NCBI RefSeq assembly: GCF_001425625.1
Contig: NZ_LMCP01000012.1
Location: 436,620-500,619, forward strand
DNA from: Mesorhizobium sp. Root102
Lineage (GTDB): Bacteria > Pseudomonadota > Alphaproteobacteria > Rhizobiales > Rhizobiaceae
DNA: 64,000 bases
Direction of reading: 5' to 3'
Of the stretch, positions 40,170 through 49,434 are shown one piece after another. The notes under the pieces are model-generated. The model made no database searches, was not told where the DNA came from, and saw only the letters and a list, made by a program, of their open reading frames with translations. Position 1 is the first letter of the stretch; every line of letters starts with the position of its first letter. A program made the position numbers and the translations under genes.

Positions 40170-41180
40170 TCATGTGCCGGCGCCCCCAACAGGATAGAGC
40201 GGCTCTCCAGCTGCCGCATGCCACCGAAGAATGCCCTCCCAGATTTCCTCCGCGGTTTCGGCAAACCAGAAGAGATCGCGATCCTCGGGATCGATGACCC
40301 CTTCCTCGACCAAGAAATCGATGTCGATTGCGCGGCGCCAGAATTTCTCACCCACGAGGATGATTGGGATCGGCTTGATCTTGCGGGTCTGAACGAGGGT
40401 CAGAGTTTCGAACAGCTCGTCGAACGTTCCAAATCCGCCGGGGAAGGCGATGAGAGCCTTGGCCCGCAGCAGGAAATGAAGCTTCCGGATGGCAAAATAG
40501 TGCACCCGAAAGCATAGTTCCGGGCTGACATACGGATTGGGGTATTGCTCGTGCGGTAGGCTGATGTTGAGGCCCACCGATGGCGCGCCGAGATCGAAGG
40601 CGCCGCGATTGGCGGCCTCCATGATCCCTGGTCCGGAACCGGTCATGATGACGATGCGGCGATCTTGCTGATCATGGTTGGCACGGCTGACCAATCTGCC
40701 GAACTGACGTGCGACATCGTAGAAGTGGGCCTTTGCTGCGATGCGTTCGGCCGCGCCGAGGCGTAAGCTCGCGTCAGCGTCCGGTTGCGCGATCTCCCTG
40801 TCACGAAGTGCCCGGAGGTTACGCTGCGCGGCAGTAGGCTCGCAGATGCGGGTGCTACCGAAAACGACAATCGTTCCGCGAATGCCGTGCTGGCGCAGCA
40901 GCATTTCTGGCTTCAGATAGTCAATCTCAAGCCGCGGGCCACGGGTGTCATCGTTCTCGAGAAAGGCGGGATCCTCGACGGGCAGCCGATAACTGGGACT
41001 GGCTAGAATGGCCTCAAGCCGGCGCGCTGCCCCGGGATCGTCTTCGGGAGGCTTGGGGGTTTGCCAGGGCAACGGCAGCTGCCTCTGCGATGGGTGGGGT
41101 GGCGAAGGAACAGGATGAATATCCACGGTCGCCTGCTGTTTGCGTTTCGATTTGCGATCCTCGGATCGGCCCCGGTCCAT
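40170..41180 (-). CDS. LOG family (TIGR00730) Rossmann-fold protein
   Basis: A 336-residue member of the LOG/lysine-decarboxylase-like family: TGSGPGIMEAANRGA and PGGFGTFDELFE contain the nucleotide-phosphoribohydrolase motifs. It is longer than plain LOG proteins (~200 residues), with a Pro/Lys-rich N-terminus of about 90 residues. LOG enzymes release bases, including cytokinins, from nucleoside 5'-monophosphates; the activity of long forms is less certain. Confidence 0.85.
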   Translation of the reverse strand: MDRGRSEDRKSKRKQQATVDIHPVPSPPHPSQRQLPLPWQTPKPPEDDPGAARRLEAILASPSYRLPVEDPAFLENDDTRGPRLEIDYLKPEMLLRQHGIRGTIVVFGSTRICEPTAAQRNLRALRDREIAQPDADASLRLGAAERIAAKAHFYDVARQFGRLVSRANHDQQDRRIVIMTGSGPGIMEAANRGAFDLGAPSVGLNISLPHEQYPNPYVSPELCFRVHYFAIRKLHFLLRAKALIAFPGGFGTFDELFETLTLVQTRKIKPIPIILVGEKFWRRAIDIDFLVEEGVIDPEDRDLFWFAETAEEIWEGILRWHAAAGEPLYPVGGAGT

Positions 41181-41413
41181 TTTGATGGCGTTCCTCGGAT
41201 CAAATGTGCTGCACGGCAGAATTCATTTAGGCGGCGTTGACGACATGCGTCGCAAGGACGCGAGCAGACGATCGCGGGGCGTCATTTCAATCCCGTCTCA
41301 GTCCCGTCTCAGTCCCGTCGGAGGATAGCGGTCGAATGAGCGTGCCCTTCGCTCCCCAGGACTTCACCTTCGCCGGGACGGGACCGCGGAGGGCGGTCCC
41401 GCAACGATTCAGC

Positions 41414-41937
41414 TCACGGCTGCTGCGCGCGCTTCACCGCTTTGGCAAGCGCATTGACAGCATCTGCCGAACTCATGTCGGAGTTGAAGAAGTTCGTCAC
41501 GAGGTCGAGGAACTCGCCACGCACGGTGCGCGAGACCGCCATCTCATGAGCCATGGAAGGCACCAGCGAGTTGTCCTTGATCGCCGCCAACAGGTCTTCG
41601 TGCGACTTCAGCGCGCAGGAATCGAACTTGTTCAGCGGCACGTCGGTGCGCGCGGGGATCGAGCCTTTGGCAAGGTTGAAAGTCTCCTGGAAAGCAGGCG
41701 ACATGATCAGGCTTGCCAGGACCTTCTGGCGGCGTCGCCGCCGCCGCCGGCGATCGGTGAGTCGATCCAGGTGCCTCCCTGGGCCTCAAATGATTTCTTC
41801 AGTTCGCCGACGGCTTTTGCCTCACCGCCCGATGTCCACCAGTGAAGCACCTCCACGGTGCCGTCCGCTCGCGCGGCGGTGGATGCCATCGCCAGTCCAA
41901 GCCCAAACGCGATCGCCACGCCAATGAACAGTTTCAT
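41414..41937 (-). pseudogene. Sugar ABC transporter substrate-binding protein with internal deletion
   Basis: The N-terminal ~70 residues are intact (signal [20 protein letters not shown], then [19 protein letters not shown] and [12 protein letters not shown]). At about 41725 the sequence jumps, out of frame, to the C-terminal ~100 residues ([21 protein letters not shown] ... ALAKAVKRAQQP). About 250 central residues are missing compared with glucose/mannose-type binding proteins. An FNR-type box precedes it. With the ATPase tail at 39897 it points to a lost sugar transporter operon next to glk and pfkB. Confidence 0.8.
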
Positions 41938-42005
41938 TTTATCCTCCCATCAGGTCGGAACGGTCCGACTTAAAACAAGCCTGCGACGGATGCGTGGTGA
42001 CGTCG

Positions 42006-42019
42006 TTGATTTGCGTCAA
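42006..42019. promoter_or_regulatory. FNR-type box (TTGATTTGCGTCAA)
   Basis: One mismatch; centre 75 bp upstream of the decayed sugar-binding protein gene on the minus strand. Confidence 0.68.
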
Positions 42020-42095
42020 ATTGGGATGTGGGCGCAAATCGACTACTCAGCCTTCGCCGCCGCGCCGCAGCATAACGAATGCAAAAGCCCCCGCA

Positions 42096-42109
42096 TTGAG
42101 ATGCATCAA
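42096..42109. promoter_or_regulatory. FNR-type box (TTGAGATGCATCAA)
   Basis: One mismatch; centre 62 bp before the nitroreductase start. Together with the box at 42006 it makes a divergent FNR-controlled intergenic region. Confidence 0.68.
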
Positions 42110-42164
42110 ACCGTGGCCCGTGTCGTCACGGTAGACTGACGCGAAGCCAGCTTTGGAGCGTGTG

Positions 42165-42716
42165 ATGGAACTGATGGAAGCATTGCGCACTCGGCGTGCC
42201 GTGCGCGAGTTCACGGGCGTTCCTGTAGAAGAAGACGTAATCGAAGAACTGATAGGGGCCGCCATCCTGGCGCCGAGTGCCGTCAACCTTCAGCCATGGG
42301 GCTTCGCCGTCGTCCAGGGAGTCGAGCGCCTGCATGGGCTTTCGGCGGAAGCCAAGCACCATGTGCAGGCACACCTGCCCCCCGGCTCACCGCTTGCCAT
42401 TCATGCTGCCGACCCGGCCTTCGCGATCTTTCACGGCGCGGCCGCGCTTGTGGTCATCTGTGCCATCAATGATGAGAGCCAGTCATCCGAGGACTGCTGC
42501 CTGGCCGGCGAGAATTTCATGCTGGCTGCGCATGCAAGAGGTCTTGGGACGTGCTGGATCGGTCTTTCGCGACCGTGGCTGAACGATCCGGCAGTGAAGG
42601 CCAAGCTCGGCATCCCAGCACGCTGGCACGCGGTCGCACCGATCATTCTCGGCCATCGCGGTACGCTGCCACCACCGACCCCGCGCGGGAAAGCCAGAAT
42701 CGTATGGAGCCGGTGA
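42165..42716 (+). CDS. Nitroreductase family protein
   Basis: A 183-residue FMN-dependent NAD(P)H oxidoreductase: MEALRTRRAVREFTGVPV with the FMN-phosphate arginines, APSAVNLQPWGFAVVQG, and GLGTCWIGLSRPWL. ATG 42165 has GGAG 6 bp upstream. Such enzymes reduce nitro compounds, quinones or enones; a redox-sink role at low oxygen would suit its FNR-type box. Confidence 0.88.
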   Translation: MELMEALRTRRAVREFTGVPVEEDVIEELIGAAILAPSAVNLQPWGFAVVQGVERLHGLSAEAKHHVQAHLPPGSPLAIHAADPAFAIFHGAAALVVICAINDESQSSEDCCLAGENFMLAAHARGLGTCWIGLSRPWLNDPAVKAKLGIPARWHAVAPIILGHRGTLPPPTPRGKARIVWSR

Positions 42717-42721
42717 CGCAT

Positions 42722-43160
42722 ATGTACACAACGATCAATGGTGCGGAACCTGAACGCGCCGCCCGGATATTCGCTCCTCAGCCCGCTGCGGCGACGATCT
42801 GGGACTGAGGGGGGAGCACTTCGGCTGCGGTCACGGCGCGTGCGGTGCCTGCTATACGCTGGTCAACCATAAGGCCGTCCCGGCCCGTGTCACGGGCCTC
42901 GATCATGTCGTCGGCAAAGAGCTCGTCCCGAACGAGGGGTGGCAAAGGGAGAGGTTCTGCGCCCGGCTCAGCAGGCCTTCCTTGATGAGGACGCGATGCA
43001 GCGCGGTGCCTGAACCAGCGGCATGGTCATCTCCGCGGTGGCGCTGCTGGAGCAGTCACTCCAACCCGACGAGAACGAAACCCGCGAGGCGCTCGCTCCG
43101 AACTCGCCATGGCCGACGCATGACATAGACCGGTTGCTGGCCAGTGCGGCGCGCTGTCCA
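42722..43160 (+). pseudogene. (2Fe-2S) molybdenum-hydroxylase small subunit remnant
   Basis: Frames joined across several frameshifts recreate a xanthine-dehydrogenase-type iron-sulfur subunit: MYTTINGAEPER, then LRGEHFGCGHGACGACYTLVN (the first [2Fe-2S] cysteines), FLDEDAMQCG-like codons, MVISAVALLEQSLQ and HDIDRLLASAA. No intact frame spans it, and no large molybdenum subunit is present nearby. Confidence 0.65.
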
Positions 43161-43224
43161 TGCCGACATACCGATGGCAGTAGATCGACAAGGGCATTCG
43201 GACGGACGCCCCTCTTTGAAATTC

Positions 43225-43238
43225 TTGACTGGGATCAA
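43225..43238. promoter_or_regulatory. FNR-type box (TTGACTGGGATCAA)
   Basis: One mismatch; centre 60 bp before the PEP synthase start. Confidence 0.72.
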
Positions 43239-43290
43239 AGCTTCTGACCGCGAAGTTGGCAGACTGACAACAACGTCAGAGGAGAGTCGA

Positions 43291-45708
43291 ATGAGTGGGC
43301 GGTCTTCACGAGCCGACAAGCTAGCAGTCCGATTTGAAGAGATCGGACGCGGTGATGTCGGCCGTGTCGGTGGCAAGAATGCTTCGCTCGGCGAGATGGT
43401 GCAGGCTCTGGCGCCAAAAGGCATTCGTGTCCCGCCTGGTTTTGCGACCACGGCTGATGCCTACTGGGATTTCATACAAGCGAACCGGCTAAAGGGGCGC
43501 ATCCAAGAGCTGCTTGGCGCACTGGGTGCAGGTAAGGCTTCTCTTGCGGAAACAGGCCGGGCGATTCGGGAATTGTTTCTGCATGGTGATTGGCCCGAGG
43601 AAACCGCGACCGCAATCACTACCGCCTATCGCGAGCTTTGCCAGCGCATTGGAAAAGCAGAGGTCGATGTCGCCGTGCGTTCGAGCGCGACCGCCGAGGA
43701 TCTGCCCGACGCGAGCTTCGCCGGCCAGCAGGAAACCTTCTTGAACATTCGCGGCGACAAGGCGCTATTGGTGGCATGCCGCCGCTGCTACGCCTCGCTC
43801 TTTACCGATCGAGCCATCAGCTATCGCCAGGCAAAAGGCTTCGACCACATGAGCGTCGCCCTTTCAATCGGCGTGCAGCAGATGGTCCGTTCGGATCTTG
43901 GCGGATCGGGCGTCATGTTCTCGATCGACACGGAAACCGGCTTCAAGGATGTGGTCGTCATCGACGCCGCCTGGGGGCTGGGCGAAAATGTTGTGCAGGG
44001 CGCCGTCGATCCCGACGAATATCAAGTCTTCAAGCCCCTGCTCTCCGCTCCCGCTCTTGTCCCCATCATCGGCAAGAAGTGCGGCGGCAAGGCGCAGAAG
44101 ATGATCTACGCCACCGGCGAGAAGCCAACCCGCAACGTGCCAACCTCGAAGATCGAGCGCACGGCTTTCGTGCTTGAGGATCAGGATATCCTGGTGCTTG
44201 CCAGATGGGCTACTGCGATCGAGGCCCATTACGGCTGTCCGATGGACATGGAATGGGCAAAGGACGGCGAGACAGGCGAGACCTTCATCGTCCAGGCGCG
44301 GCCAGAGACAGTCCAGTCCCGTCGCGAAGTGGCAGCATTCAGGTCTTACACGATCACGCGAAAGGGCAGGAAGCTCATTACTGGCCTTGCTATCGGCGAT
44401 GCGGTCGTCGCAGGCCGCGTCTGCTTGATCGAAAATGCCCGCGATATCGCCAACTTCGTCGACGGTGCAATCCTCGTCACCGGAACCACCGATCCGGACT
44501 GGGTACCGATCATGAAGCGGGCAGTGGCGATCGTCACCGATCACGGCGGGCGCACATCACATGCCGCCATCGTCAGTCGCGAACTCGGCTTGCCAGCAAT
44601 CGTCGGTGCCGGCAACGCGACCGAATTGCTGCATGGCGAGCAGGTGGTAACGGTGTCCTGCGCCGAAGGTGACCAGGGGTTTGTCTACGAAGGGACGGCC
44701 GACTTCGAAACGGAAATGGTCGACATGACCAACCTTCCAGAAACGCACACCCAGATTATGCTCAATCTGGCAAATCCGGCCGCCGCGCTGCACTGGTGGC
44801 GTCTTCCTGCAGACGGCGTAGGTCTCGCACGCATGGAGTTCGTGGTGAGCAACCACATCCGCGTCCATCCGATGGCGCTGGTGCACTATGAGCAGCTCAA
44901 GGACGAGGGTGCCAAGCGCGAGATTGCGGAATTGACGGTCGGCTATGCGGACAAGACGGACTATTTTGTCGACCGGCTGGCGCGCGGGCTGTCGCGCATT
45001 GCGGCGGCGCTTTACCCGAAGCCCGTCATCGTGCGCATGAGCGATTTCAAGACCAATGAATATGCTGGGCTGATCGGTGGCGCGCAGTTCGAGCCAAAGG
45101 AGGAAAACCCGATGGTCGGGTTCCGAGGCGCGTCCCGCTACTACTCCCCACGTTACCGAGAGGGCTTCGCGCTGGAGTGCCGAGCCATCCGCCGGCTGCG
45201 GAACGAAATGGGATTTCGGAACGTCATCGTGATGATCCCGTTTTGCCGGTCGACGCATGAGGCCGACCAGGTGCTCGAGGCCATGGCAGCGAACGGACTG
45301 AGGCGCGGTGAAGATGGCCTGGAGGTTTTCGTCATGTGCGAAATCCCGTCAAACGTCATTCTCGCGGCGGAATTCGCAAAACGCTTCGATGGCTTCTCGA
45401 TCGGATCGAACGACCTTACGCAGCTTACTCTTGGCGTCGATCGGGACTCTGCCGAGCTCGCGAGCCTGTTCGACGAACAGGATGCCGCGGTCAAATGGAT
45501 GATCTCAAGCGTCATCAGTGCGGCCCGCAAGTCCGGCGCCAAGATTGGCCTGTGTGGGCAAGCGCCAAGCGATCATCCCGAATTCGCGACATTCCTCGTC
45601 GACTGCGGCATCGACTCGATCTCGGTCAGTCCCGACAGCTTCATCGCGGTGAAGCGCAAGGTCGCCATGGCGGAAGCGGCGGCCAAAAACAGTGAGGTAA
45701 GACAATGA
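43291..45708 (+). CDS. ppsA: Phosphoenolpyruvate synthase
   Basis: An 805-residue enzyme making PEP, AMP and phosphate from pyruvate and ATP. The ATP-grasp domain starts VGGKNASLGEMVQALAP. The phosphohistidine lies in GGRTSHAAIVSRELG (His424). The C-terminal PEP/pyruvate barrel contains GSNDLTQLTLGVDRDS and the active-site cysteine in GLCGQAPSDHP (Cys755). Positions agree with E. coli PpsA (His421, Cys751), so it is full length. ATG 43291 follows GAGGAGAGTCGA. It overlaps the CBS-BON gene by 4 bp. Confidence 0.92.
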   Translation: MSGRSSRADKLAVRFEEIGRGDVGRVGGKNASLGEMVQALAPKGIRVPPGFATTADAYWDFIQANRLKGRIQELLGALGAGKASLAETGRAIRELFLHGDWPEETATAITTAYRELCQRIGKAEVDVAVRSSATAEDLPDASFAGQQETFLNIRGDKALLVACRRCYASLFTDRAISYRQAKGFDHMSVALSIGVQQMVRSDLGGSGVMFSIDTETGFKDVVVIDAAWGLGENVVQGAVDPDEYQVFKPLLSAPALVPIIGKKCGGKAQKMIYATGEKPTRNVPTSKIERTAFVLEDQDILVLARWATAIEAHYGCPMDMEWAKDGETGETFIVQARPETVQSRREVAAFRSYTITRKGRKLITGLAIGDAVVAGRVCLIENARDIANFVDGAILVTGTTDPDWVPIMKRAVAIVTDHGGRTSHAAIVSRELGLPAIVGAGNATELLHGEQVVTVSCAEGDQGFVYEGTADFETEMVDMTNLPETHTQIMLNLANPAAALHWWRLPADGVGLARMEFVVSNHIRVHPMALVHYEQLKDEGAKREIAELTVGYADKTDYFVDRLARGLSRIAAALYPKPVIVRMSDFKTNEYAGLIGGAQFEPKEENPMVGFRGASRYYSPRYREGFALECRAIRRLRNEMGFRNVIVMIPFCRSTHEADQVLEAMAANGLRRGEDGLEVFVMCEIPSNVILAAEFAKRFDGFSIGSNDLTQLTLGVDRDSAELASLFDEQDAAVKWMISSVISAARKSGAKIGLCGQAPSDHPEFATFLVDCGIDSISVSPDSFIAVKRKVAMAEAAAKNSEVRQ

Positions 45709-46397
45709 GAGCCAGCGACATCATGACCATGGGGGCGACGACCGTCCGTCCCGACACAACGATAGAACATGCCGCGCGCGTCATGCTTGAGCATCGCATC
45801 AGCGGCCTGCCGGTCGTCAACGCACAAGGCAAGCTGCTGGGCATTGTTACCGAGCGCGACCTGTTGCGTAGGGAGGAGATCGGAACCGCGCGTCACCGCC
45901 CAAAATGGCTCGAAATCTGGCTGAGTAGGAGCCAGCTGGCGCAGGAGTATGCTCAGGAGCATGGACGGGAGGTCGAGCACGTCATGAGCCGCGACGTCGC
46001 AAGCGTTGGCCCGGATGCGCCGGTCAGCGAGATCGTCGACCTGATGGAAAAGCGTGGCATCAAGCGGCTGCCGGTCGTCAGCGATGGCAAAGTGATCGGC
46101 ATCGTCAGCCGCTCCAACCTATTGTCGGCGCTGTCGCGCCATGCTGGTGAAATCCCTTTATCGGTCGTCAGCGACTTGGAAATCCGCAAGCGCATTATGG
46201 AGGAAGTTGAAAACAAGGCCTGGATGCTTGACGTCGCGATCGACGTCGTCGTTCACGACGGTGTTGTCCATCTCAATGGCACGGTCGCGGATGAAAATGT
46301 GCGCGCAGCGATACGCGTCGCAGCCGAAAACACGTCGGGCGCTGTCCGCGTGGTAGACAACATCCGCGTTGTCACCCCTTCAGCGGGCGATACGTGA
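45705..46397 (+). CDS. CBS-CBS-BON domain protein
   Basis: A 230-residue protein: two CBS motifs (about 1-60, RASDIMTMGATTVRPDTTI; about 88-145, VMSRDVASVGPDAPVSEIV) and a C-terminal BON domain (about 155-225, VVVHDGVVHLNGTVADE). CBS pairs bind adenine nucleotides and BON domains bind membranes or lipids, so the protein may sense energy charge. Translational coupling to ppsA (ATGA) hints at control of, or response to, ATP/AMP changes caused by PEP synthase. That link is inference. Confidence 0.88.
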   Translation: MRASDIMTMGATTVRPDTTIEHAARVMLEHRISGLPVVNAQGKLLGIVTERDLLRREEIGTARHRPKWLEIWLSRSQLAQEYAQEHGREVEHVMSRDVASVGPDAPVSEIVDLMEKRGIKRLPVVSDGKVIGIVSRSNLLSALSRHAGEIPLSVVSDLEIRKRIMEEVENKAWMLDVAIDVVVHDGVVHLNGTVADENVRAAIRVAAENTSGAVRVVDNIRVVTPSAGDT

Positions 46398-46501
46398 GTG
46401 TCCCTCGGGGCGCAATAAAAGCCGTCTCCAGTATCCTGACAACGCTGCCGAAGATTATGGCGCCGGCGAAGGCCCCAATTACGCCCTTGGCCGCCCGCTC
46501 G

Positions 46502-46948
46502 TTACTCCTTCGCTTCGCGCCCCGAAACCTCATCGAGAACTATACGAAAGAATATGTGCCGAGCATCGTCGGCCAAGGGAGGCGTGGCCGGCTTCAGGGC
46601 GCCCGGCTCCCACCAATTCGAATGAGTGCTGAGCAACGACCAAGCATGATCCCGCTCCCGCTTGTGCCCAATCCTCTCGGGCAGCTCCTCATAGCGTCCG
46701 TCCGCGATGACGCTCTTCCACTGACCTCTTTGTCGCGGACTTTCGACGAGCACCGACACATGCGGATTGGCACGCATCCAGTCGATCTTCTTGCCCGGAA
46801 TGGAGAAGGCATAAAGTACTTCATCCGCGTACGCGTAATAGATGGGAACTACATAGGGGCGCCCGTCCTTGGCGCAGGCCAAGCGGGCCAAATTGTGCCC
46901 GGCCAGCACCTTTGCACATTCGGCCACACTTAGGGTGCGTATCAACAT
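46502..46948 (-). CDS. Pyridoxamine 5'-phosphate oxidase-like flavin-binding protein
   Basis: A 148-residue split-barrel protein: LAGHNLARLACAKDGRPYVVP, YAFSIPGKKIDWMRANPHVSV, then GQWKSVIADGRYEELP. It belongs to the Pyridox_ox_2/nitroimidazole-resistance-like group that binds FMN, heme or F420. It follows the host-attachment gene by 124 bp on the same strand and may share its FNR-driven transcript. Cofactor unknown. Confidence 0.85.
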   Translation of the reverse strand: MLIRTLSVAECAKVLAGHNLARLACAKDGRPYVVPIYYAYADEVLYAFSIPGKKIDWMRANPHVSVLVESPRQRGQWKSVIADGRYEELPERIGHKRERDHAWSLLSTHSNWWEPGALKPATPPLADDARHIFFRIVLDEVSGREAKE

Positions 46949-47072
46949 CGTCTATCACCCGGTAGGGTCAAGAAGCTTGGAATTCGCATAGGCACAGTCG
47001 GTTGCCAGATCGATCCGCGGAGAGAATAGGGCGAACTCGGTGGACGACGAGAAGCCTGCTAGCCACTGGTCG

Positions 47073-47540
47073 TCAATCCACGGACAGGTGCTTGATCTCG
47101 AGCTTCCGGATCGCGTCCCGAAGCTCATGTGACGGCAGCTTGGTGAAATCCTTGGCTATTTCCGCCGTCGTGATCTTAAGAAGACTCTCCGGAAAGGCTT
47201 GGCGAAGGTCGCCTAACATCTGGGGAGCCGCAGCGACCACGAGCTGGTCGAAATCTCCGGCAACATGATGACTGTGCAAGGTGTGAGCCAGCATCGCAGC
47301 AAAGGCCCGGTCCTGCTCGCGCACAGGCTCGGAATGATATTCCATCGCCGATCGTCGCGCCCCTGTCGAAGCGAAGCTGCGACCCGGCTTGTCGGCCATG
47401 ATCTCGCGCAATTGCCGTGGTTCCGAATGGAACACCAGATCCTCTTGTTTGTCAGGCGTCTTCCCAGTCGACAGGACATCGCGCAGAATTCGCGCTCGTG
47501 CTCCATCTGCGACCAGAACCCAAATCCTCCGCGATTTCAT
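47073..47540 (-). CDS. Host attachment family protein (PF10116)
   Basis: A 155-residue protein: RRIWVLVADGARARILRDVL, a central charged loop, and VVAAAPQMLGDLRQAFPESL. It fits the family named from the Agrobacterium attachment gene region and resembles release-factor/Usp-like folds. Its real function is unclear; members are frequent in stress operons. FNR-type box 64 bp upstream. Confidence 0.85.
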   Translation of the reverse strand: MKSRRIWVLVADGARARILRDVLSTGKTPDKQEDLVFHSEPRQLREIMADKPGRSFASTGARRSAMEYHSEPVREQDRAFAAMLAHTLHSHHVAGDFDQLVVAAAPQMLGDLRQAFPESLLKITTAEIAKDFTKLPSHELRDAIRKLEIKHLSVD

Positions 47541-47596
47541 GATAGCCTCGTTCCAACCATTTGTTTTGAATTATACACCGGTCAAGCAATTCGGCC

Positions 47597-47610
47597 TTGA
47601 TCCGTGTCAA
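47597..47610. promoter_or_regulatory. FNR-type box (TTGATCCGTGTCAA)
   Basis: One mismatch; centre 64 bp before the host-attachment protein start on the minus strand. Confidence 0.72.
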
Positions 47611-47653
47611 TGCGACTTTATCGCCGCCAAATTGGTTCATCGGATAACGTGCG

Positions 47654-48931
47654 TTAGGGCCGGGTTTCGGATTGACTGGACATTGCGCCTTCTTCGGTCT
47701 CAGTCTTCTGATCGCGCCCAAGGGTTGGAAAATGCCAACGAACCAGGCCAAGACCAAGGAGCGCCAGCGTGGTGAAACCCGCGCCCGCCAGGAAGGTCAT
47801 TTGCGGCCCAAAAGTCTCCCAGAGCGTGCCTGCCAGCAGGCTGGCCCCTAGCAGTGCGAGCCCGCCCGACAGATTGAACATTCCGAAGGCTGTGCCTCTC
47901 AGTTCCGGCGGCGCCGTATCGGCGACCAGCGTTGCCAGAAGCCCTTGTGTAAACCCAAGATGGAGGCCCCAGAGAGCGACGCCGAGCGCGACACCGGCAA
48001 GGTTTCCCGGGCGCGCCAGGACAAGGTCCGCAGCAATCAGAATCAAAAAGCCGAGAATTAGCATTGTCAGGCGATTGACTCGATCGGAGAGCGCGCCCGC
48101 CGGATAAGCCGCGAGTGAGTAGATCACGTTCATGACCACGAGGACCAGGGGAATGAGAACGATCGGCAAGCCCATTGCTTGCGCGCGCAGTATGAGAAAG
48201 GCCTCGCTGAATCTGGCCAGAGTGAACACCGTGGCGACGCAAACGACGAGCCAGAAGGAAGAGCCAAGGCTCCGCAACTCAGGCAGACTCAAGGGCGCGC
48301 GCACCTCGCGCAGACCTGCAGGTCGCGCTGGCTCTTGGACCACAACGAGCAGCAAGGCCACCGCCAGCGCGCCAGGTAGGATCGCGACCCAGAACACGAT
48401 CCGAAACTGATTGGAGGTCAGCCACATGAAGCCAATCGCCAGCAGCGGCCCGACGAATGCGCCAACCGTGTCGAGCGACTGACGAAGACCGAAACTGGCG
48501 CCTCGCAAGTCGGGCGGAGCAATATCTGCAATCAGAGCGTCACGGGGTGCGTCGCGGATTCCCTTACCGATCCGGTCGACAAAGCGCGCCGCCATAACCC
48601 AGCCGACTGACGAAGCCAGCGGGAAAACCGGCTTCGTGACGGCGGCGAGGCCGTAACCGATGACGGCCAGCAGCTTGCGCTTTCCCAGCCAATCAGACAG
48701 CGCACCGGAGAAGACCTTGGTGATGGCGGCCGTCGCTTCAGCAACGCCTTCGATAGCCCCGACCGTCACCATCGATGCCCCCATGATGGTCACGAGGTAG
48801 ATCGGCAGTAGAGCATGGATCATCTCCGACGAGACGTCCATCAACAGCGAGACGAAGCCCAATGCCCAGATCCCTGCAGGGATGGTCCGAAGGCGGGTGG
48901 GGGCATTCTCTGACGTCTCGAAGTGTTCCAT
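47654..48931 (-). CDS. MFS transporter
   Basis: A 425-residue major facilitator with 12 predicted segments: GIWALGFVSLLMDVSSEMIH at the start and the loop DRIGKGIRDAPRDALIADIAP between segments 4 and 5. This pattern is shared with a group of MFS proteins often found near stress genes. ATG 48931 is favoured (AGGG 5 bp upstream); TTG 48964 is possible. Substrate unknown. Confidence 0.88.
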   Translation of the reverse strand: MEHFETSENAPTRLRTIPAGIWALGFVSLLMDVSSEMIHALLPIYLVTIMGASMVTVGAIEGVAEATAAITKVFSGALSDWLGKRKLLAVIGYGLAAVTKPVFPLASSVGWVMAARFVDRIGKGIRDAPRDALIADIAPPDLRGASFGLRQSLDTVGAFVGPLLAIGFMWLTSNQFRIVFWVAILPGALAVALLLVVVQEPARPAGLREVRAPLSLPELRSLGSSFWLVVCVATVFTLARFSEAFLILRAQAMGLPIVLIPLVLVVMNVIYSLAAYPAGALSDRVNRLTMLILGFLILIAADLVLARPGNLAGVALGVALWGLHLGFTQGLLATLVADTAPPELRGTAFGMFNLSGGLALLGASLLAGTLWETFGPQMTFLAGAGFTTLALLGLGLVRWHFPTLGRDQKTETEEGAMSSQSETRP

Positions 48932-49073
48932 GCCTTCCCTGTCAGCAGATAGATCTTGTCGCAACCACCACCATTCCAGGTCGTTTTCGACGTTGCAGAT
49001 TCATCATTGAACCAATCCCTTCACAGCGCGCTGATGGCGCCAGTCCACATCCAGGGTTCCCGCTAGGGATGCT

Positions 49074-49169
49074 TCAACCAATCACCAATGCGGTCAGGGA
49101 ACCCAGTCGAAGTTCTGTTGGCGTGGTCGCGACTTTCCGAACAGGAATGTGGATGCCGACCGTAGTCAT
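49074..49169 (-). CDS. Possible 31-residue small protein
   Basis: ATG 49169 has a strong ribosome-binding site (GGGGAGAGCATC) and an FNR-type box centred 71 bp upstream, matching the spacing at other island genes. The product starts MTTVGIHIPVRKVATTP and ends LGSLTALVIG. It could be a true small protein, the head of a decayed gene, or a leader before the MFS gene 143 bp downstream. No family recognised. Confidence 0.35.
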   Translation of the reverse strand: MTTVGIHIPVRKVATTPTELRLGSLTALVIG

Positions 49170-49233
49170 GATGCTCTCCCCAATTTGAAGGCTCTGATGG
49201 GAGGCAATGAACAGGAAGACCGGGCCGGCAGCT

Positions 49234-49247
49234 TTGATGCGGGTCAA
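49234..49247. promoter_or_regulatory. FNR-type box (TTGATGCGGGTCAA)
   Basis: One mismatch; centre 71 bp upstream of the 31-codon ORF on the minus strand and possibly serving the MFS gene beyond. Confidence 0.6.
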
Positions 49248-49434
49248 AAGGAAATCTTTGCACCCGCGGCATCTGAACTGCCTCGCAAAGAGTCCGAGCA
49301 GGCAGAAGAATCGTGTTTGACGCGTATCGCGGTAAGACGGCGCGGATACAGATTGTCGCGAGCGTCCAGAATTTACCAGTTGAGGAGTTCATTCGCGTTC
49401 CATCGATTTTCCGATTTGGAAACACATTGCCCTT

